Positions 1-8,853 of a DNA stretch of 34,947 nucleotides are shown here, piece by piece (the stretch's first letter is position 1; each line of letters opens with the position of its first letter). A program made the translations under genes and the position numbers. The notes beneath the pieces were generated by a model. The model saw only the letters and a program-made list of their open reading frames with translations, made no database searches and was not told where the DNA came from. This stretch comes from Fimousia sp036311565 (GTDB lineage Bacteria; Bacillota; Clostridia; Lachnospirales; Lachnospiraceae): assembly GCA_036311565.1 (NCBI GenBank), contig JAXJPR010000045.1, positions 1-34,947 on the forward strand, given 5' to 3'.

Positions 1-95
1 CTTGCCAGCATAAAGCAAAAATGGGAGCTAATAACAGTCTAAAATACAAACCATTTATGGTAAGAAACATAAAAGTTGTCAATACAGAGAAAAAT

Positions 96-122
96 GACAC
101 CGAGAACGATGTTCTCGGTGTC
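96..122 (-). terminator. Rho-independent terminator of the ferritin-like gene
   Basis: A perfect inverted repeat has 12-bp arms (96-107 and 111-122) and a 3-base loop. On the minus strand the stem is followed by ATTTTTCTC, as expected for a terminator of the leftward gene ending at 164. A second hairpin at 140-160 lies between this one and the gene. Confidence 0.7.
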
Positions 123-139
123 GCTTTGTCTACAGTCTG

Positions 140-164
140 AAGGCACCACAATGGTGCCTTTTCT
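140..164 (+). terminator. Second hairpin, T-rich on the plus side
   Basis: The arms AAGGCACCA and TGGTGCCTT (140-148, 152-160) enclose a 3-base loop and are followed by TTCTT on the plus strand. It may end a rightward transcript entering from outside the window. Together with the hairpin at 96-122 it would form a back-to-back terminator pair. Confidence 0.45.
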
Positions 165-595
165 TATAAATACTTTCTTAAATCTTTTACCAGTTTTTCC
201 TCTGCTCCAATTAAATCCTGTACCACACTTTTTGCCTGGTACTCAGCCCCGTTATATTGATTGAGATAGCGATTTAAAGAAGTGATTCCCATATTGCATC
301 CATCCGTGATCAAATTGGCAATAGTCTGGTCAGAATCTTTCATTGCCATTTTAACGTTGGTTTTTGCCCATGACATAGCTGATGCCATAAAATCAGGTTC
401 TTTTCCCATTTCATGACTTTCACTTAACAGTGCGCTGGACTGATCTTTGATTTTTTCATGTTCAGAACGGCTTTCCATTAACCTTTGTTTCAAATTAGAA
501 TCACACACATTTTCTAAAACTTCATTTAATGTTTTAATTCCCATTTTTGCTCCCGCATTACATTCCTGCAAAAGACGTACGGTATCCTGATTCAT
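164..595 (-). CDS. Ferritin-like four-helix protein (DUF2383-like)
   Basis: This is a 143-residue, strongly helical, charged protein with no signal peptide or membrane segment. Two halves look alike: CNAGAKMGIKTLNEVL near residue 13 and CNMGITSLNRYLNQY near residue 99. That suggests an antiparallel helical bundle built by duplication, as in DUF2383/ferritin-like proteins. Spacing of acidic and His residues is not convincing for a di-iron site, so I claim no enzyme activity. The start is set by AGGAGGAAGG just before the ATG at 595. The gene is alone on this strand and is followed by a strong hairpin terminator. Similar proteins are often annotated as hypothetical or spore-coat-like, but nothing here proves a spore role. 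Confidence 0.6.
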   Translation of the reverse strand: MNQDTVRLLQECNAGAKMGIKTLNEVLENVCDSNLKQRLMESRSEHEKIKDQSSALLSESHEMGKEPDFMASAMSWAKTNVKMAMKDSDQTIANLITDGCNMGITSLNRYLNQYNGAEYQAKSVVQDLIGAEEKLVKDLRKYL

Positions 596-687
596 AGTGC
601 CTTCCTCCTAGAATTTTTTTACTTAAATTTTTATTTAGCATACCTCTATAAAATTTTTCTATTCAAAAACTTCCTAAAAGAATACAA

Positions 688-716
688 TTGCAAAGTTTGT
701 AAAGATTCATTATACT
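688..716 (+). promoter_or_regulatory. Sigma-A-type promoter of the DUF3783 gene
   Basis: TTGCAA at 688-693 and TATACT at 711-716 are separated by exactly 17 bp. They would start transcription near 723, about 55 bases before the DUF3783 start codon. Confidence 0.6.
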
Positions 717-777
717 TAATTTAACAATATTTATTATTATCAACGAGCAGATTCGTAATTATTAGAAAGGTATTTTC

Positions 778-1149
778 ATGAAACCAACAATTTTATTATT
801 TGAATTTTCAAAAATACAATTTACAAAATTAACAAAACAATTATTTCCTATGAAGTTTCGCATAAAACAAATAAGATCAGAAAATTATATGCAGCCAATT
901 GGATTTTTGGCTGGAATAAAAGAAATCGAAGGAACTGACACCACTCATGCAGGAGAAGCCCTGTCTGATCCCATGATGATCATGTGTGGTTTAAGCAGTT
1001 TTCAAATTGATCAGGTACTGGCTGCCATCCGCCGCTCTGGAGCAGGACCAATTCCTTACAAAGCTGTTTTAACCCCTTCTAATCAAACCTGGAATGCATT
1101 CATGCTTCTAGAAGAATTAAAAGAAGAACACAAAAAAATGCATTCATAA
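778..1149 (+). CDS. DUF3783 domain protein
   Basis: This 123-residue soluble protein resembles the DUF3783 family, small uncharacterised proteins of anaerobic Firmicutes. The recognisable part is the C-terminal half. It has a statement-like core near residues 68-90 (MIMCGLSSFQIDQVLAAIRR), then PYKAVLTPSNQTWN, then a Glu/Lys-rich terminal helix. The family has no established biochemical function. The gene is monocistronic, with a good sigma-A promoter at 688-716 and a GAAAGG ribosome binding site about 8 bases before the ATG. No clear terminator follows; only AT-rich sequence is present before the next gene. Confidence 0.65.
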   Translation: MKPTILLFEFSKIQFTKLTKQLFPMKFRIKQIRSENYMQPIGFLAGIKEIEGTDTTHAGEALSDPMMIMCGLSSFQIDQVLAAIRRSGAGPIPYKAVLTPSNQTWNAFMLLEELKEEHKKMHS

Positions 1150-1283
1150 ATTATAAATTTTATAAAAATTATCATATTCACATGTGACTTTTATTTTCTG
1201 CTTTGAACAGCCTTTATTTTTTTGATTTCCTTATATTTCGATGAAAATATTAGTCATTTTTGTGATTCTTATATTACTACTAC

Positions 1284-1320
1284 CTTTTGGAAATAAGAGT
1301 TTCTAAAATATTTCCAAAAG
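1284..1320 (+). repeat. Inverted repeat in the leader of the small membrane protein gene
   Basis: CTTTTGGAAAT at 1284-1294 and ATTTCCAAAAG at 1310-1320 form perfect 11-bp arms around a 15-base loop. The repeat ends 15 bases before the ribosome binding site. No T-run follows on either strand, so a terminator is unlikely; a protein-binding dyad or leader stem-loop is possible. Confidence 0.4.
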
Positions 1321-1349
1321 ATTGGTGTTCACATAGAAAGGATTTTATT

Positions 1350-1838
1350 ATGAAAAAAACAATTGCCTTTATTCTGGCTGCATACGCTATGCTGGCATCA
1401 GCAGTTAAAATTGTCGCAGCTCCCACTTTATCTAATGGAATAAAACCAGCCATTGCAATGGTTCTTTGCATCATTATTATTATCTGGCATATGGTAGATG
1501 CACTTTCTTATCAAAAAAAAGAAGTCCCAGTGATAGAACTTTATCACAAAGACTTTCTCTCTAAACTTTATTTAATCCCGTTCTATATTCTATTCTTTGC
1601 ATGGGGATTTGGATTTGTAGTCGCTCCTCTGGGTTTTTTATTTCTTCCATTTTTATTTTTACTGGGATATATGGTGCTTTTGTCTTCTTCCGCATATGGA
1701 TTATCTGCTTTAATTCGTGAAAAAAGAACCGATTCTATTTCTCCGAAATTACAAAAACTCTATCTTATCATGCATTTTTTATTCTTTTTTGACTTTTTTG
1801 GAAGTTATTTGTTGTGGAAACGAATCAATGAAACTTAG
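1350..1838 (+). CDS. Small multipass membrane protein, unknown function
   Basis: The product is 162 residues with three or four hydrophobic segments: about residues 4-24, 29-48, 74-115 (long, probably two helices) and 140-155. The N-terminus MKKTIAFILAAYAMLASA could be a first helix or a signal sequence. It does not match a family I can name. I chose the ATG at 1350 rather than an upstream ATG at 1287 because AGAAAGG sits 8 bases before it, and because the longer form would place a charged, non-conserved-looking tail before an apparently normal start. The extension also overlaps an inverted repeat. The next feature downstream is a decayed gene on the opposite strand. Confidence 0.55.
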   Translation: MKKTIAFILAAYAMLASAVKIVAAPTLSNGIKPAIAMVLCIIIIIWHMVDALSYQKKEVPVIELYHKDFLSKLYLIPFYILFFAWGFGFVVAPLGFLFLPFLFLLGYMVLLSSSAYGLSALIREKRTDSISPKLQKLYLIMHFLFFFDFFGSYLLWKRINET

Positions 1839-1849
1839 TTGATTGGAAG

Positions 1850-2146
1850 TAATCCTTCCGGGGTCAATTGGTAAGCTACCTAAAAATGTGAAGATTCTCA
1901 CCTGTTCTTCCTTTTCTCCTGTCAATGTAAGAGATTCTACTGGTGTTTTTTCGAGTTCTAATTCCTATTCATAATTTTGGGGCATATAGTATGCCTTTCT
2001 GTCATTACACGTTTTTAACTATCCAGCAATCTCTTTTAACATCGTAGATTTTCCATTTCCTTCTTCCCCAATAATTGCTGCCTTATCTCCTTCATTTAAA
2101 CAAAACGAAACATTTTTTATCTGCACTCCTATATTTTCATAATATG
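1850..2146 (-). pseudogene. Decayed ABC-F ATPase (ribosome-protection type) remnant
   Basis: Reading the minus strand leftward from about 2146 gives one frame with unmistakable ABC ATPase sequence. It begins ENIGVQIKNVSF, then a Walker A loop GEEGNGKST and LKEIAG, then a TAG stop (plus-strand 2019-2021). The same frame resumes with YYMPQNYE, a second TAG (1965-1967), and ELELEKTPVESLTLTG followed by EEQVRIFTFLGSL. The MPQNY and TPVE...RTFLGS-like blocks are typical of antibiotic-resistance ABC-F proteins (Lsa/Vga-like) rather than transporter ATPases. Walker A to MPQNY is much shorter than normal, so a deletion is also present, and everything after the first Q-loop region is missing. The gene is dead. 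Confidence 0.75.
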
Positions 2147-2188
2147 AAAAACGCCTGCTTCTCCAATTCTAACCGGAAAAACAGGCGT
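2142..2188 (-). promoter_or_regulatory. Terminator-type attenuator ahead of the ABC-F remnant
   Basis: On the minus strand a 14-bp stem (arms 2175-2188 and 2151-2164, with a few G-U pairs) and a 10-base loop are followed at once by a run of five T. It lies immediately upstream of the ABC-F remnant. ABC-F genes of Firmicutes are often controlled by ribosome-mediated attenuation with such a terminator in the leader. Further upstream (about 2190-2270) are very short ATG-started frames that could have been a leader peptide, but none is convincing. Confidence 0.6.
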
Positions 2189-2373
2189 ATGCTGACTTTA
2201 CTCAATCCATGATAAGAATATCTTATGCTCTTTTATTCTTCTATCATATAGGAGCAAAAACCAAACAGTCTATTTTAACATTTTTTTACCCCTTCTTTGT
2301 TTCTACTGGGATAATAATACAAATCCTTCTTTGAGACAATACTTTTTTAATTAACTCTTCCCTGACCAAAGAA

Positions 2374-3819
2374 TTAGAATTTTCTTCTCCATAATGATGG
2401 AGATAAAAGCATCAAAAACGGAAAAATCTCCAAACGCCCAATCAACATGTCAAAACACAATACAATTTTTGACAATGGTGAAAAGAAAGAAAAGTTACAA
2501 GTTGGTCCCACCAGGGAAATTCCTGGTCCTACATTATTAATTGCTGTCAATACAGAAGTAAATGACGTTGCAAAATCATAATTATTAATGGATATCAAAA
2601 TTACGGATATAATAATTGCTAATACGTATGCAAAAAAGTAGATCATGACCCCTCTCATGGCATCTGCTCCAACTTTTTTTCCATTTATTCTTGTCACACA
2701 GACAGATTTTGGATGCAGAAGCTGTTTTACTTCCCGGGTAATACTCTTTATGATAATCAATACACGAGATACTTTCACACCACCTCCTGTGGAACCTCCA
2801 CAGGCCCCAATGACCATGACCGTCAACAAAATCACTTTCGAAAATTCTGGCCAAAGATCATAATCTGCAGTCATAAATCCTGTTGTGGAAATAATTGATG
2901 CCACCTGGAAAGATGCATAACGAAATGCCTTAATCACACTTCCATACATATGAGCAATATTAATAGTAATCATTACAATTGCCCCTGCGATAATAGCAAG
3001 ATATGCCCGTAATTCTTCATTTTTAAATACGTTTTTAATATCCTTCATCAAAATCAGGAAATACATATTAAAGTTGATACCGAACAAAATCATAAATACC
3101 GTAATCACACCATCAATATAAGCACTATCATAGAATGCCACACTGGTATTTCTATTTGAGAATCCTCCTGTGCCTGCGGTACTAAATGCATGAAGAATGC
3201 TATCATATAAATTCATTCCTCCAAACATTAAAAATACAACTTCTAAGGCTGTTAATACAAAATACATCTTATAAAGCAACATGGCATTTTCTCGTGCTTT
3301 TGGAATCATCTTATCTTTGTCCGGTCCTGGGACTTCTGCTCTCATTAAATGCATCGCATTTTTATCACTTAGATTCGTCAGCATCATAACAAATACTAAT
3401 ACTCCCATCCCACCAATCCAGTGGGTCAGGTTTCTCCAAAATAAAATTCCCTTTGGAAGACTTTCAATCTCTGTAAGAATTGTAGAACCTGTTGTTGTAA
3501 ATCCAGAAATTGTTTCAAATACCGCATCCACGTAAAATGGAATACTTCCAGACATGGTAAATGGCAATGCTCCAAAAAGAGACCATAATATCCATGCAAA
3601 TCCTACAATTACAAATCCTTCCTTTCCATAAATATGAACTTTCTTTGGTTTTTTCCTTCCCATTAATAAATAACAGATTCCAAGGATAATGCTGGTAAAT
3701 AAAAATACGTTCCAGCAGCTTTCTCCATAAATTAAGGATACACCCATTGGAATCAATAAAACCAACGCTTCGATCCCAAGCATTTTCCCTAATATGTAAA
3801 TAATCATTTTATAATTCAT
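2374..3819 (-). CDS. trkH: Trk potassium uptake protein TrkH, membrane subunit
   Basis: This is the ion-conducting subunit of the Trk K+ uptake system, 481 residues, the usual length. It shows the four channel-like selectivity loops of the TrkH/KtrB superfamily in order: SGFTTTGST (about residue 105), STAGTGGFS (about 212), STTGFM (about 310) and NNVGPG (about 425), each between hydrophobic helices. The third is followed by GACGGSTGGGVKVSR, matching the gating-loop area. It lies 24 bases after the trkA stop and is certainly co-transcribed with it. The ribosome binding site (AAGGAAAGGA) is rather far, about 20 bases, from the ATG at 3819, so translation may partly depend on coupling to trkA. 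Confidence 0.93.
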   Translation of the reverse strand: MNYKMIIYILGKMLGIEALVLLIPMGVSLIYGESCWNVFLFTSIILGICYLLMGRKKPKKVHIYGKEGFVIVGFAWILWSLFGALPFTMSGSIPFYVDAVFETISGFTTTGSTILTEIESLPKGILFWRNLTHWIGGMGVLVFVMMLTNLSDKNAMHLMRAEVPGPDKDKMIPKARENAMLLYKMYFVLTALEVVFLMFGGMNLYDSILHAFSTAGTGGFSNRNTSVAFYDSAYIDGVITVFMILFGINFNMYFLILMKDIKNVFKNEELRAYLAIIAGAIVMITINIAHMYGSVIKAFRYASFQVASIISTTGFMTADYDLWPEFSKVILLTVMVIGACGGSTGGGVKVSRVLIIIKSITREVKQLLHPKSVCVTRINGKKVGADAMRGVMIYFFAYVLAIIISVILISINNYDFATSFTSVLTAINNVGPGISLVGPTCNFSFFSPLSKIVLCFDMLIGRLEIFPFLMLLSPSLWRRKF

Positions 3820-3843
3820 CGTCTGCTACAGCGTCCTTTCCTT

Positions 3844-5226
3844 CTACTCCAGATCTCTGGAGAATCCCATTGATAAAATATCCTCCATACTCTGTGTTTT
3901 CTGGTTTTTTGTTACAACTACTACACTGTCTCCTGGTTTTAATATATCATTTCCTCCTGGAATAATCACATTTCTGCCCCGGACAATGGCAGCGATTAAA
4001 TTATTTGGTTTAATTGGCAGATCTCTCAATGGAATATCTACATATTTTGCATCAGCTTTGATCAAGAACTCCAATGCTTCAATTCTTCCACCGACCAGAT
4101 GATACATGGTTTCAACATTGGTACTGCTATAAGAGTTTTGTCTTGCACGTACATATCCTAAAATGGTATCCGCTGTAACCACTTTTGGAGAAACAACACT
4201 ATCAATGCCAAGTGAATCTACCATAGAAGATAAGTTTTCTTCATTTACTTTTGCTACGATTTTCTTAACTCCCTGCATTTTTGCATATAATGCTGTTAAC
4301 ATATTTTCTTCATCACTTCCAGTCAATGCAATGAATGCATCTGCCTCATGAATGCCTTCTTCAGATAAAAGTTCATGATTGCGGGCATTTCCGTGAATAA
4401 TGGTTACCTGTGGCAATTTTTCACTTAAATCCTCACATTTACTGTAATCTTTATCAATAATTTTTACCTGCATTTTCAAAGAAATCAGCTGTTTTGCAAG
4501 ATAATATCCAACACGACCTCCACCTACAATCAAGACTTTACGAACTCTGGCCGAAATATGTCCAATGGATTTAAAGAAACGTTCTAATTCCAAGTGGCTG
4601 GCAACAATATTAAGTTTGTCACCTGCTTTCATGACAAAATCTCCATCCGGAATATAAACTTCCTGTCCTCTTTGCACTGCACATACCAGGACTTTAATCT
4701 GATATTTACGATAAATATCTTTTAAGGACAATCCATCCACTGGACTTCCTTCTTTTAATGGGAATTCTACTAATTCTACTTTTCCCTTTACAAAATTTTC
4801 AACTTTTGTGGCAGCAGGAAAAATCAAAACTTTTGAAATTTCATTTGCTGCTTCTAATTCTGGATTTACTGCCATACTCAGACGTAAATCTTCTTTTAGA
4901 ATATCAATCTGCTGATAATAAATTGGATTACGTACACGGGCAATCGTATGTCTTGCACCTAAACGTCTTGAAATTAAACAGCTCAACATATTAAGTTCAT
5001 CCGAAGATGCACAGGCAATTACCAAATCCGCATGCTGCACATCTGCCGCTTTTAAGATTTCCACATCTGCTCCATCTCCATGAAAACAGAGAACATCTAA
5101 TGTGTTTGCAGAATTTGTTACTCTGTCTGCATTTTGATCAATGACTACAACATCATAGTTCTCTTCAGAAAGCTCTGTCGCAACTTTATGCCCCACTTTC
5201 CCATCGCCAATGATTACTATCTTCAT
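3844..5226 (-). CDS. trkA: Trk system K+ uptake regulatory protein TrkA
   Basis: This is the cytoplasmic NAD(H)- and nucleotide-binding regulator that gates TrkH. It has two complete RCK units. The first Rossmann fold begins KIVIIGDGKVGH at the N-terminus with its TrkA-C domain around residues 135-215. The second begins KVLIVGGGRVGYYLAKQL near residue 228 with a second TrkA-C at the end. Length is about 460 residues, as in E. coli TrkA. An ATG at 5238 is also possible, but it touches the AGGGAG directly. The ATG at 5226 aligns with the usual MKI(V/I)IIG start, so I prefer it. It is first in the trkA-trkH operon, behind a promoter at 5396-5424 and a structured leader. Confidence 0.93.
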   Translation of the reverse strand: MKIVIIGDGKVGHKVATELSEENYDVVVIDQNADRVTNSANTLDVLCFHGDGADVEILKAADVQHADLVIACASSDELNMLSCLISRRLGARHTIARVRNPIYYQQIDILKEDLRLSMAVNPELEAANEISKVLIFPAATKVENFVKGKVELVEFPLKEGSPVDGLSLKDIYRKYQIKVLVCAVQRGQEVYIPDGDFVMKAGDKLNIVASHLELERFFKSIGHISARVRKVLIVGGGRVGYYLAKQLISLKMQVKIIDKDYSKCEDLSEKLPQVTIIHGNARNHELLSEEGIHEADAFIALTGSDEENMLTALYAKMQGVKKIVAKVNEENLSSMVDSLGIDSVVSPKVVTADTILGYVRARQNSYSSTNVETMYHLVGGRIEALEFLIKADAKYVDIPLRDLPIKPNNLIAAIVRGRNVIIPGGNDILKPGDSVVVVTKNQKTQSMEDILSMGFSRDLE

Positions 5227-5252
5227 TTTTGTTTTCATCTCCCTTTTAAACT

Positions 5253-5350
5253 ATCATGACGGCGCCAATTAAAACAGCTTTGATTCTAATAAAAGTATAA
5301 TTATGAATCAGTCTATGCCTAGACGGTATTTAAATTGGCGCCGTCATGAT
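5253..5350 (-). repeat. 18-bp perfect inverted repeat enclosing two hairpins in the trkA leader
   Basis: ATCATGACGGCGCCAATT at 5253-5270 recurs as its exact reverse complement at 5333-5350, and one more base pair extends it outward. The 62 bases between hold two further adjacent helices: 5281-5286 with 5305-5310, and 5311-5315 with 5320-5324. The predicted fold is a three-way junction on a long stem. In the trk transcript it lies between the promoter and the ribosome binding site, with the stem ending about 5 bases before the Shine-Dalgarno. It could be a regulatory RNA structure or a small MITE-like insertion; sequence alone does not decide. Confidence 0.75.
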
Positions 5351-5395
5351 ATGTCTTATGTAATTATATAATTATATTTCTTTATGGTCAGATGA

Positions 5396-5424
5396 ATTAT
5401 AGCACTTTTAATTCTTCTCAGCAA
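5396..5424 (-). promoter_or_regulatory. Promoter of the trkAH operon
   Basis: On the minus strand TTGCTG (5419-5424) and TATAAT (5396-5401) are 17 bp apart, with a TGC extension just before the -10. Predicted start is near 5389, giving a leader of about 160 nucleotides that includes the inverted repeat at 5253-5350. Confidence 0.65.
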
Positions 5425-5460
5425 TATGAATGTGAATCTTAACCAAACATTAGCCAAATA

Positions 5461-6954
5461 TTAACTTTTATCATTATTTTTAATAAAAACTAAAAAAGCT
5501 GTAATACCAATGATTCCAATTGGCATTCCAAATATCTGTTTCTCTGTCAGACCACAAACCACATATGATAAAAAGCTGACAGCTGCCACCACGATTCCAT
5601 ACTGAAGCTGTGTTTCTACATGACTGATATGATCACATCCTGCCCCTGTTGAACTTAAAATAGTTGTATCAGAAATTGGACTTACGTGATCTCCACAAAC
5701 ACTACCTCCTAAAACCGCTGCAATGGTCAACACCATCAATGTTGAAATCTGATCATTAAACACAGAAATTGTAATTGGCAGTAAGATTGCAAAAGTTCCC
5801 CAGGAAGTACCGGTAGATAATGCCAGGAAAATTGCAATCACAAAGAAAATTGCTGGCATCCAGTTTAATGATAACTGATATTTTACAACAGCATCTGCAA
5901 TAAAGCCGCCGGCATCCAGATAATCGCTGCCACAGATTCCACTTAAAGTCCATGCAAAAGTTAAAATTAATACTGTGGGAATCATGTTTTTAAATCCTTC
6001 CACCAGACCATCGATATATTGTTTTCCAGTAATAATTTTTCTTGGAAGGTACAAAATTCCAATAAATATAATTGCAAAAATTGCTGCCATGGCCAAACTG
6101 GTAGCTGCATCACAATTAGAAATCGCATAGATTGCAGATGTTCCTTCAAAAAAACCTCCTGTATAAAGCATACAGATAATCGATAAAAGAATCAGTACGA
6201 GTACTGGCAACAACAAATCCATGACCCGCCCATTTTGTGGAATCTCTTTTCCTTCTTCTTCCATTTCAATTTGCTTATAATGATAATTACCTTCCTGTGC
6301 TCTTTGCTCGCATTTTTTCATTTTTCCAAAATCAACCGCTAAAATAGTGGTCAATAATACCATAAGCAAAGATAACCAGGAATAATAATTACATGCAATA
6401 CTTTTCATAAATAAAGCAAATCCATCAATCGATGATCCCGCTGGCACAGAGGAACTAACTGCCACTGCCCAGCTTGAAATTGGTGCCATAATACAGACTG
6501 GTGCTGCCGTAGAATCAATAATATAGGAAAGCTTTTCTCTGGAAATTTTCTTATCATCTGTTATTGGCTGCATGACCGTTCCCACAGTCAGGCAGTTAAA
6601 ATAATCATCAATAAAGATGATAATTCCTAAAAACATAGTAGCAAGCAAAGTCTGCTTCTTTGTCTTTAATTTACGACCAGCCCACTGTGCATATTTATGT
6701 GATGCACCTGATAAATTCATCAAATGTACAATAACTCCTAACAAAATAATAAAGATCAGTACATTCATATTTCCATATACCTTTCCGCTTAACACTTCCA
6801 GGATCGTAGTTACTGCTGTAAAAATGTTAAATTTACAATAGATCAATCCACCTACAATAATTCCAAATAATAAAGATAAATTTACCTCTTTTGTAATCAG
6901 ACTGACTACAATGGCTAAAATTGTAGGAAGAATCGCCCAAAACGTTGCTTCCAT
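5461..6954 (-). CDS. NhaC-family Na+/H+ antiporter
   Basis: This 497-residue polytopic protein has about 11-12 hydrophobic segments and belongs to the NhaC/ion-transporter superfamily. Diagnostic stretches are FIDDYFNCLTVG near residue 116, STAAPVCIMAPISSWAV near residue 148, LSTGTSWGTFAI near residue 380 and GDHVSPISDTTILSS near residue 424. The two Asp-containing hairpin regions are those expected to carry cation binding in this family. It probably exchanges cytoplasmic Na+ for protons; some relatives exchange organic anions, so the substrate is inferred. GGAGGAGAG lies just before the ATG. The trk promoter lies between it and trkA, so the two cation-transport units are adjacent but separately expressed. 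Confidence 0.85.
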   Translation of the reverse strand: MEATFWAILPTILAIVVSLITKEVNLSLLFGIIVGGLIYCKFNIFTAVTTILEVLSGKVYGNMNVLIFIILLGVIVHLMNLSGASHKYAQWAGRKLKTKKQTLLATMFLGIIIFIDDYFNCLTVGTVMQPITDDKKISREKLSYIIDSTAAPVCIMAPISSWAVAVSSSVPAGSSIDGFALFMKSIACNYYSWLSLLMVLLTTILAVDFGKMKKCEQRAQEGNYHYKQIEMEEEGKEIPQNGRVMDLLLPVLVLILLSIICMLYTGGFFEGTSAIYAISNCDAATSLAMAAIFAIIFIGILYLPRKIITGKQYIDGLVEGFKNMIPTVLILTFAWTLSGICGSDYLDAGGFIADAVVKYQLSLNWMPAIFFVIAIFLALSTGTSWGTFAILLPITISVFNDQISTLMVLTIAAVLGGSVCGDHVSPISDTTILSSTGAGCDHISHVETQLQYGIVVAAVSFLSYVVCGLTEKQIFGMPIGIIGITAFLVFIKNNDKS

Positions 6955-7048
6955 TCTCTCCTCCGTTTTTCTTTTCTCTTATTTTTCATGTATCTTAACT
7001 CATATATTCTATCCTATGAAACTAAACAATACAAGAACTTCCTTTCCC

Positions 7049-7078
7049 TTGTTGCGTAAATCGGAAGTATGATATAAT
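7049..7078 (+). promoter_or_regulatory. Probable promoter of the ABC-class ATPase gene
   Basis: TTGTTG (7049-7054) and TATAAT (7073-7078) are 18 bp apart; TTGCGT at 7052 with a 15-bp spacer is a poorer alternative. The -10 has a TATGA context upstream. Confidence 0.5.
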
Positions 7079-7135
7079 GCCTTTTGAATAAACAAAAAAC
7101 TAGCATCATTTCCAAAAGAAAGGAGATATTTTTAT

Positions 7136-8833
7136 ATGAAATCAGCATCCAGTTTACGCAGTTTATTACAAAGTATTGACCATAGAGGTTATCCAGCATA
7201 TAAAAGTATCAAAGGCATCTATCAATTTGAATCTTATGCATTGTCCATTGACCATGTTCAGGGAGATCCATTCGCTGCGCCTTCCCGCCTAAGTGTTCAC
7301 ATACCAGGAATTCAGGCTGGATTTCCGAAAAACTATTTTGATAAAACCCATAAACGAATCGCACTTTCTGATCATTTGACCAGATTATTCCACAAATCCA
7401 TCGGTCGTTTCTGCTTTAAGGCAAAAGGATCTGGAAAAAGTGGTTTAATCTCTGTCAGTCAGTGTGGACAGGAAGTAATCGAGCGGACTGCCTGTCATAT
7501 TCATCCAAAAAGCGGCGAAATTTCTATCCATTTTGAAGTTGGATTTCCTGCCAACGGACGAACCATCCATGCAAAAGAATTAATAAAAATCCTTTTTGAT
7601 TTTCTTCCAGAATGCATCCATTCTTCTCTTTTTTATAAAAATATAAATAAGAAAAGATTAGACCAAATCATTTTTCTTGCCGAAGATCAGGAATATATTC
7701 GAAAGCAGCTTCCAAACTTAGGTCTGACTGCTTTTGTTGCCAATGGTTCTATTCTGCCACGCCAAAGTGGTATTTCCATGCTTCCATTAAAGAACGCTAT
7801 TCCATTTCTTTCACCAGCAAACTATGAAATAACACTTACACTTCCCCACCATGGAACAATTACTGGAATGGGAATTCCAAAGGGAATTACCTTAATTGTA
7901 GGCGGCGGTTATCACGGAAAATCTACACTTTTAAAAGCTTTAGAATCAGGTGTTTATAATCATATTCAGGGGGATGGACGAGAATTTGTTATTACAGACA
8001 GCAGTGCTGTAAAAATCCGCGCGGAAGATGGCCGAAGTATTAAAAATACCGATATTTCTATGTTTATTAACCATCTTCCAAATGGAAAAGATACCATTGG
8101 TTTTTCTACTGAAGATGCCAGTGGAAGTACTTCCCAGGCTGCAAATGTAATAGAAGCAATGGAAAGCGGCACCTCTCTTTTTCTGATTGACGAAGATACC
8201 AGTGCCACCAATTTTATGATTCGTGATGAGCTGATGCAAAAAGTCGTTCATAGAGATCAGGAACCTATCACACCTTTTATTGAGCGGGTACGAGATTTAT
8301 ACGAAATGCAGGATGTTTCCTCAATTATAGTAGCTGGAAGTTCTGGTTCCTATTTTCATGTTGCGGACCATATTTTACAAATGGACAAATACGTTCCTAT
8401 AGATATTACTTCATTTGCGAAGAATGAAGCAAAGAATTTTTCTCCATTGACTCTGCCAAAAGAATCCATAAAACTTCCCCATTATGATAGAATTTTTACA
8501 TGCGACAAATCCTTAAAAAACAATCGTAGAATTAAAATGAAGACCTTTGGACGGGATTCCTTTTCTATTCAAAAAGAGCTTGTAGATTTAAGATATTTAG
8601 AACAAATTGCAGATGCTGAACAAACAACTGCCCTTGGCTACTGCCTGCTCTATGCCCAGCTTCATCTCATGGATGGAAGTAAAACAATCCAGCAAATTGT
8701 AGAAGAACTTCTCCTATTGATAGAGAAAAAGGGACTGACTGCAATTCTTGACTGTGATTATGTAAAATCTAATTTGGCCATGCCAAGAAAACAGGAAATA
8801 TTCGCTTGTCTAAATCGTTATCGTAAACTGTAA
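7136..8833 (+). CDS. ABC-ATPase domain (COG3044-type) P-loop protein
   Basis: This 565-residue soluble protein matches the family described as predicted ATPase of the ABC class. It has a long N-terminal domain before the P-loop, unlike transporter ATPases. Walker A is GGGYHGKST at residues 256-264. A signature-like stretch with SGSTSQAANVIEAME is near residues 329-343, and Walker B is SLFLIDED at 347-354. There is no membrane segment and no partner permease nearby, so it is not an importer or exporter component. The family is widespread but has no settled function; nucleic-acid association has been suggested from structure of a trypanosome homologue. AAAGGAGAT precedes the ATG. It ends at a strong shared terminator with the converging SGNH hydrolase gene. 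Confidence 0.85.
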   Translation: MKSASSLRSLLQSIDHRGYPAYKSIKGIYQFESYALSIDHVQGDPFAAPSRLSVHIPGIQAGFPKNYFDKTHKRIALSDHLTRLFHKSIGRFCFKAKGSGKSGLISVSQCGQEVIERTACHIHPKSGEISIHFEVGFPANGRTIHAKELIKILFDFLPECIHSSLFYKNINKKRLDQIIFLAEDQEYIRKQLPNLGLTAFVANGSILPRQSGISMLPLKNAIPFLSPANYEITLTLPHHGTITGMGIPKGITLIVGGGYHGKSTLLKALESGVYNHIQGDGREFVITDSSAVKIRAEDGRSIKNTDISMFINHLPNGKDTIGFSTEDASGSTSQAANVIEAMESGTSLFLIDEDTSATNFMIRDELMQKVVHRDQEPITPFIERVRDLYEMQDVSSIIVAGSSGSYFHVADHILQMDKYVPIDITSFAKNEAKNFSPLTLPKESIKLPHYDRIFTCDKSLKNNRRIKMKTFGRDSFSIQKELVDLRYLEQIADAEQTTALGYCLLYAQLHLMDGSKTIQQIVEELLLLIEKKGLTAILDCDYVKSNLAMPRKQEIFACLNRYRKL

Positions 8834-8853
8834 TTACGATATTTATCTATTTT

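Noticed and set aside
1150..1190. AT-rich palindromic stretch after the DUF3783 gene as a terminator
   Set aside because: Pairing involves only A and T and no stable stem or defined T-run follows.
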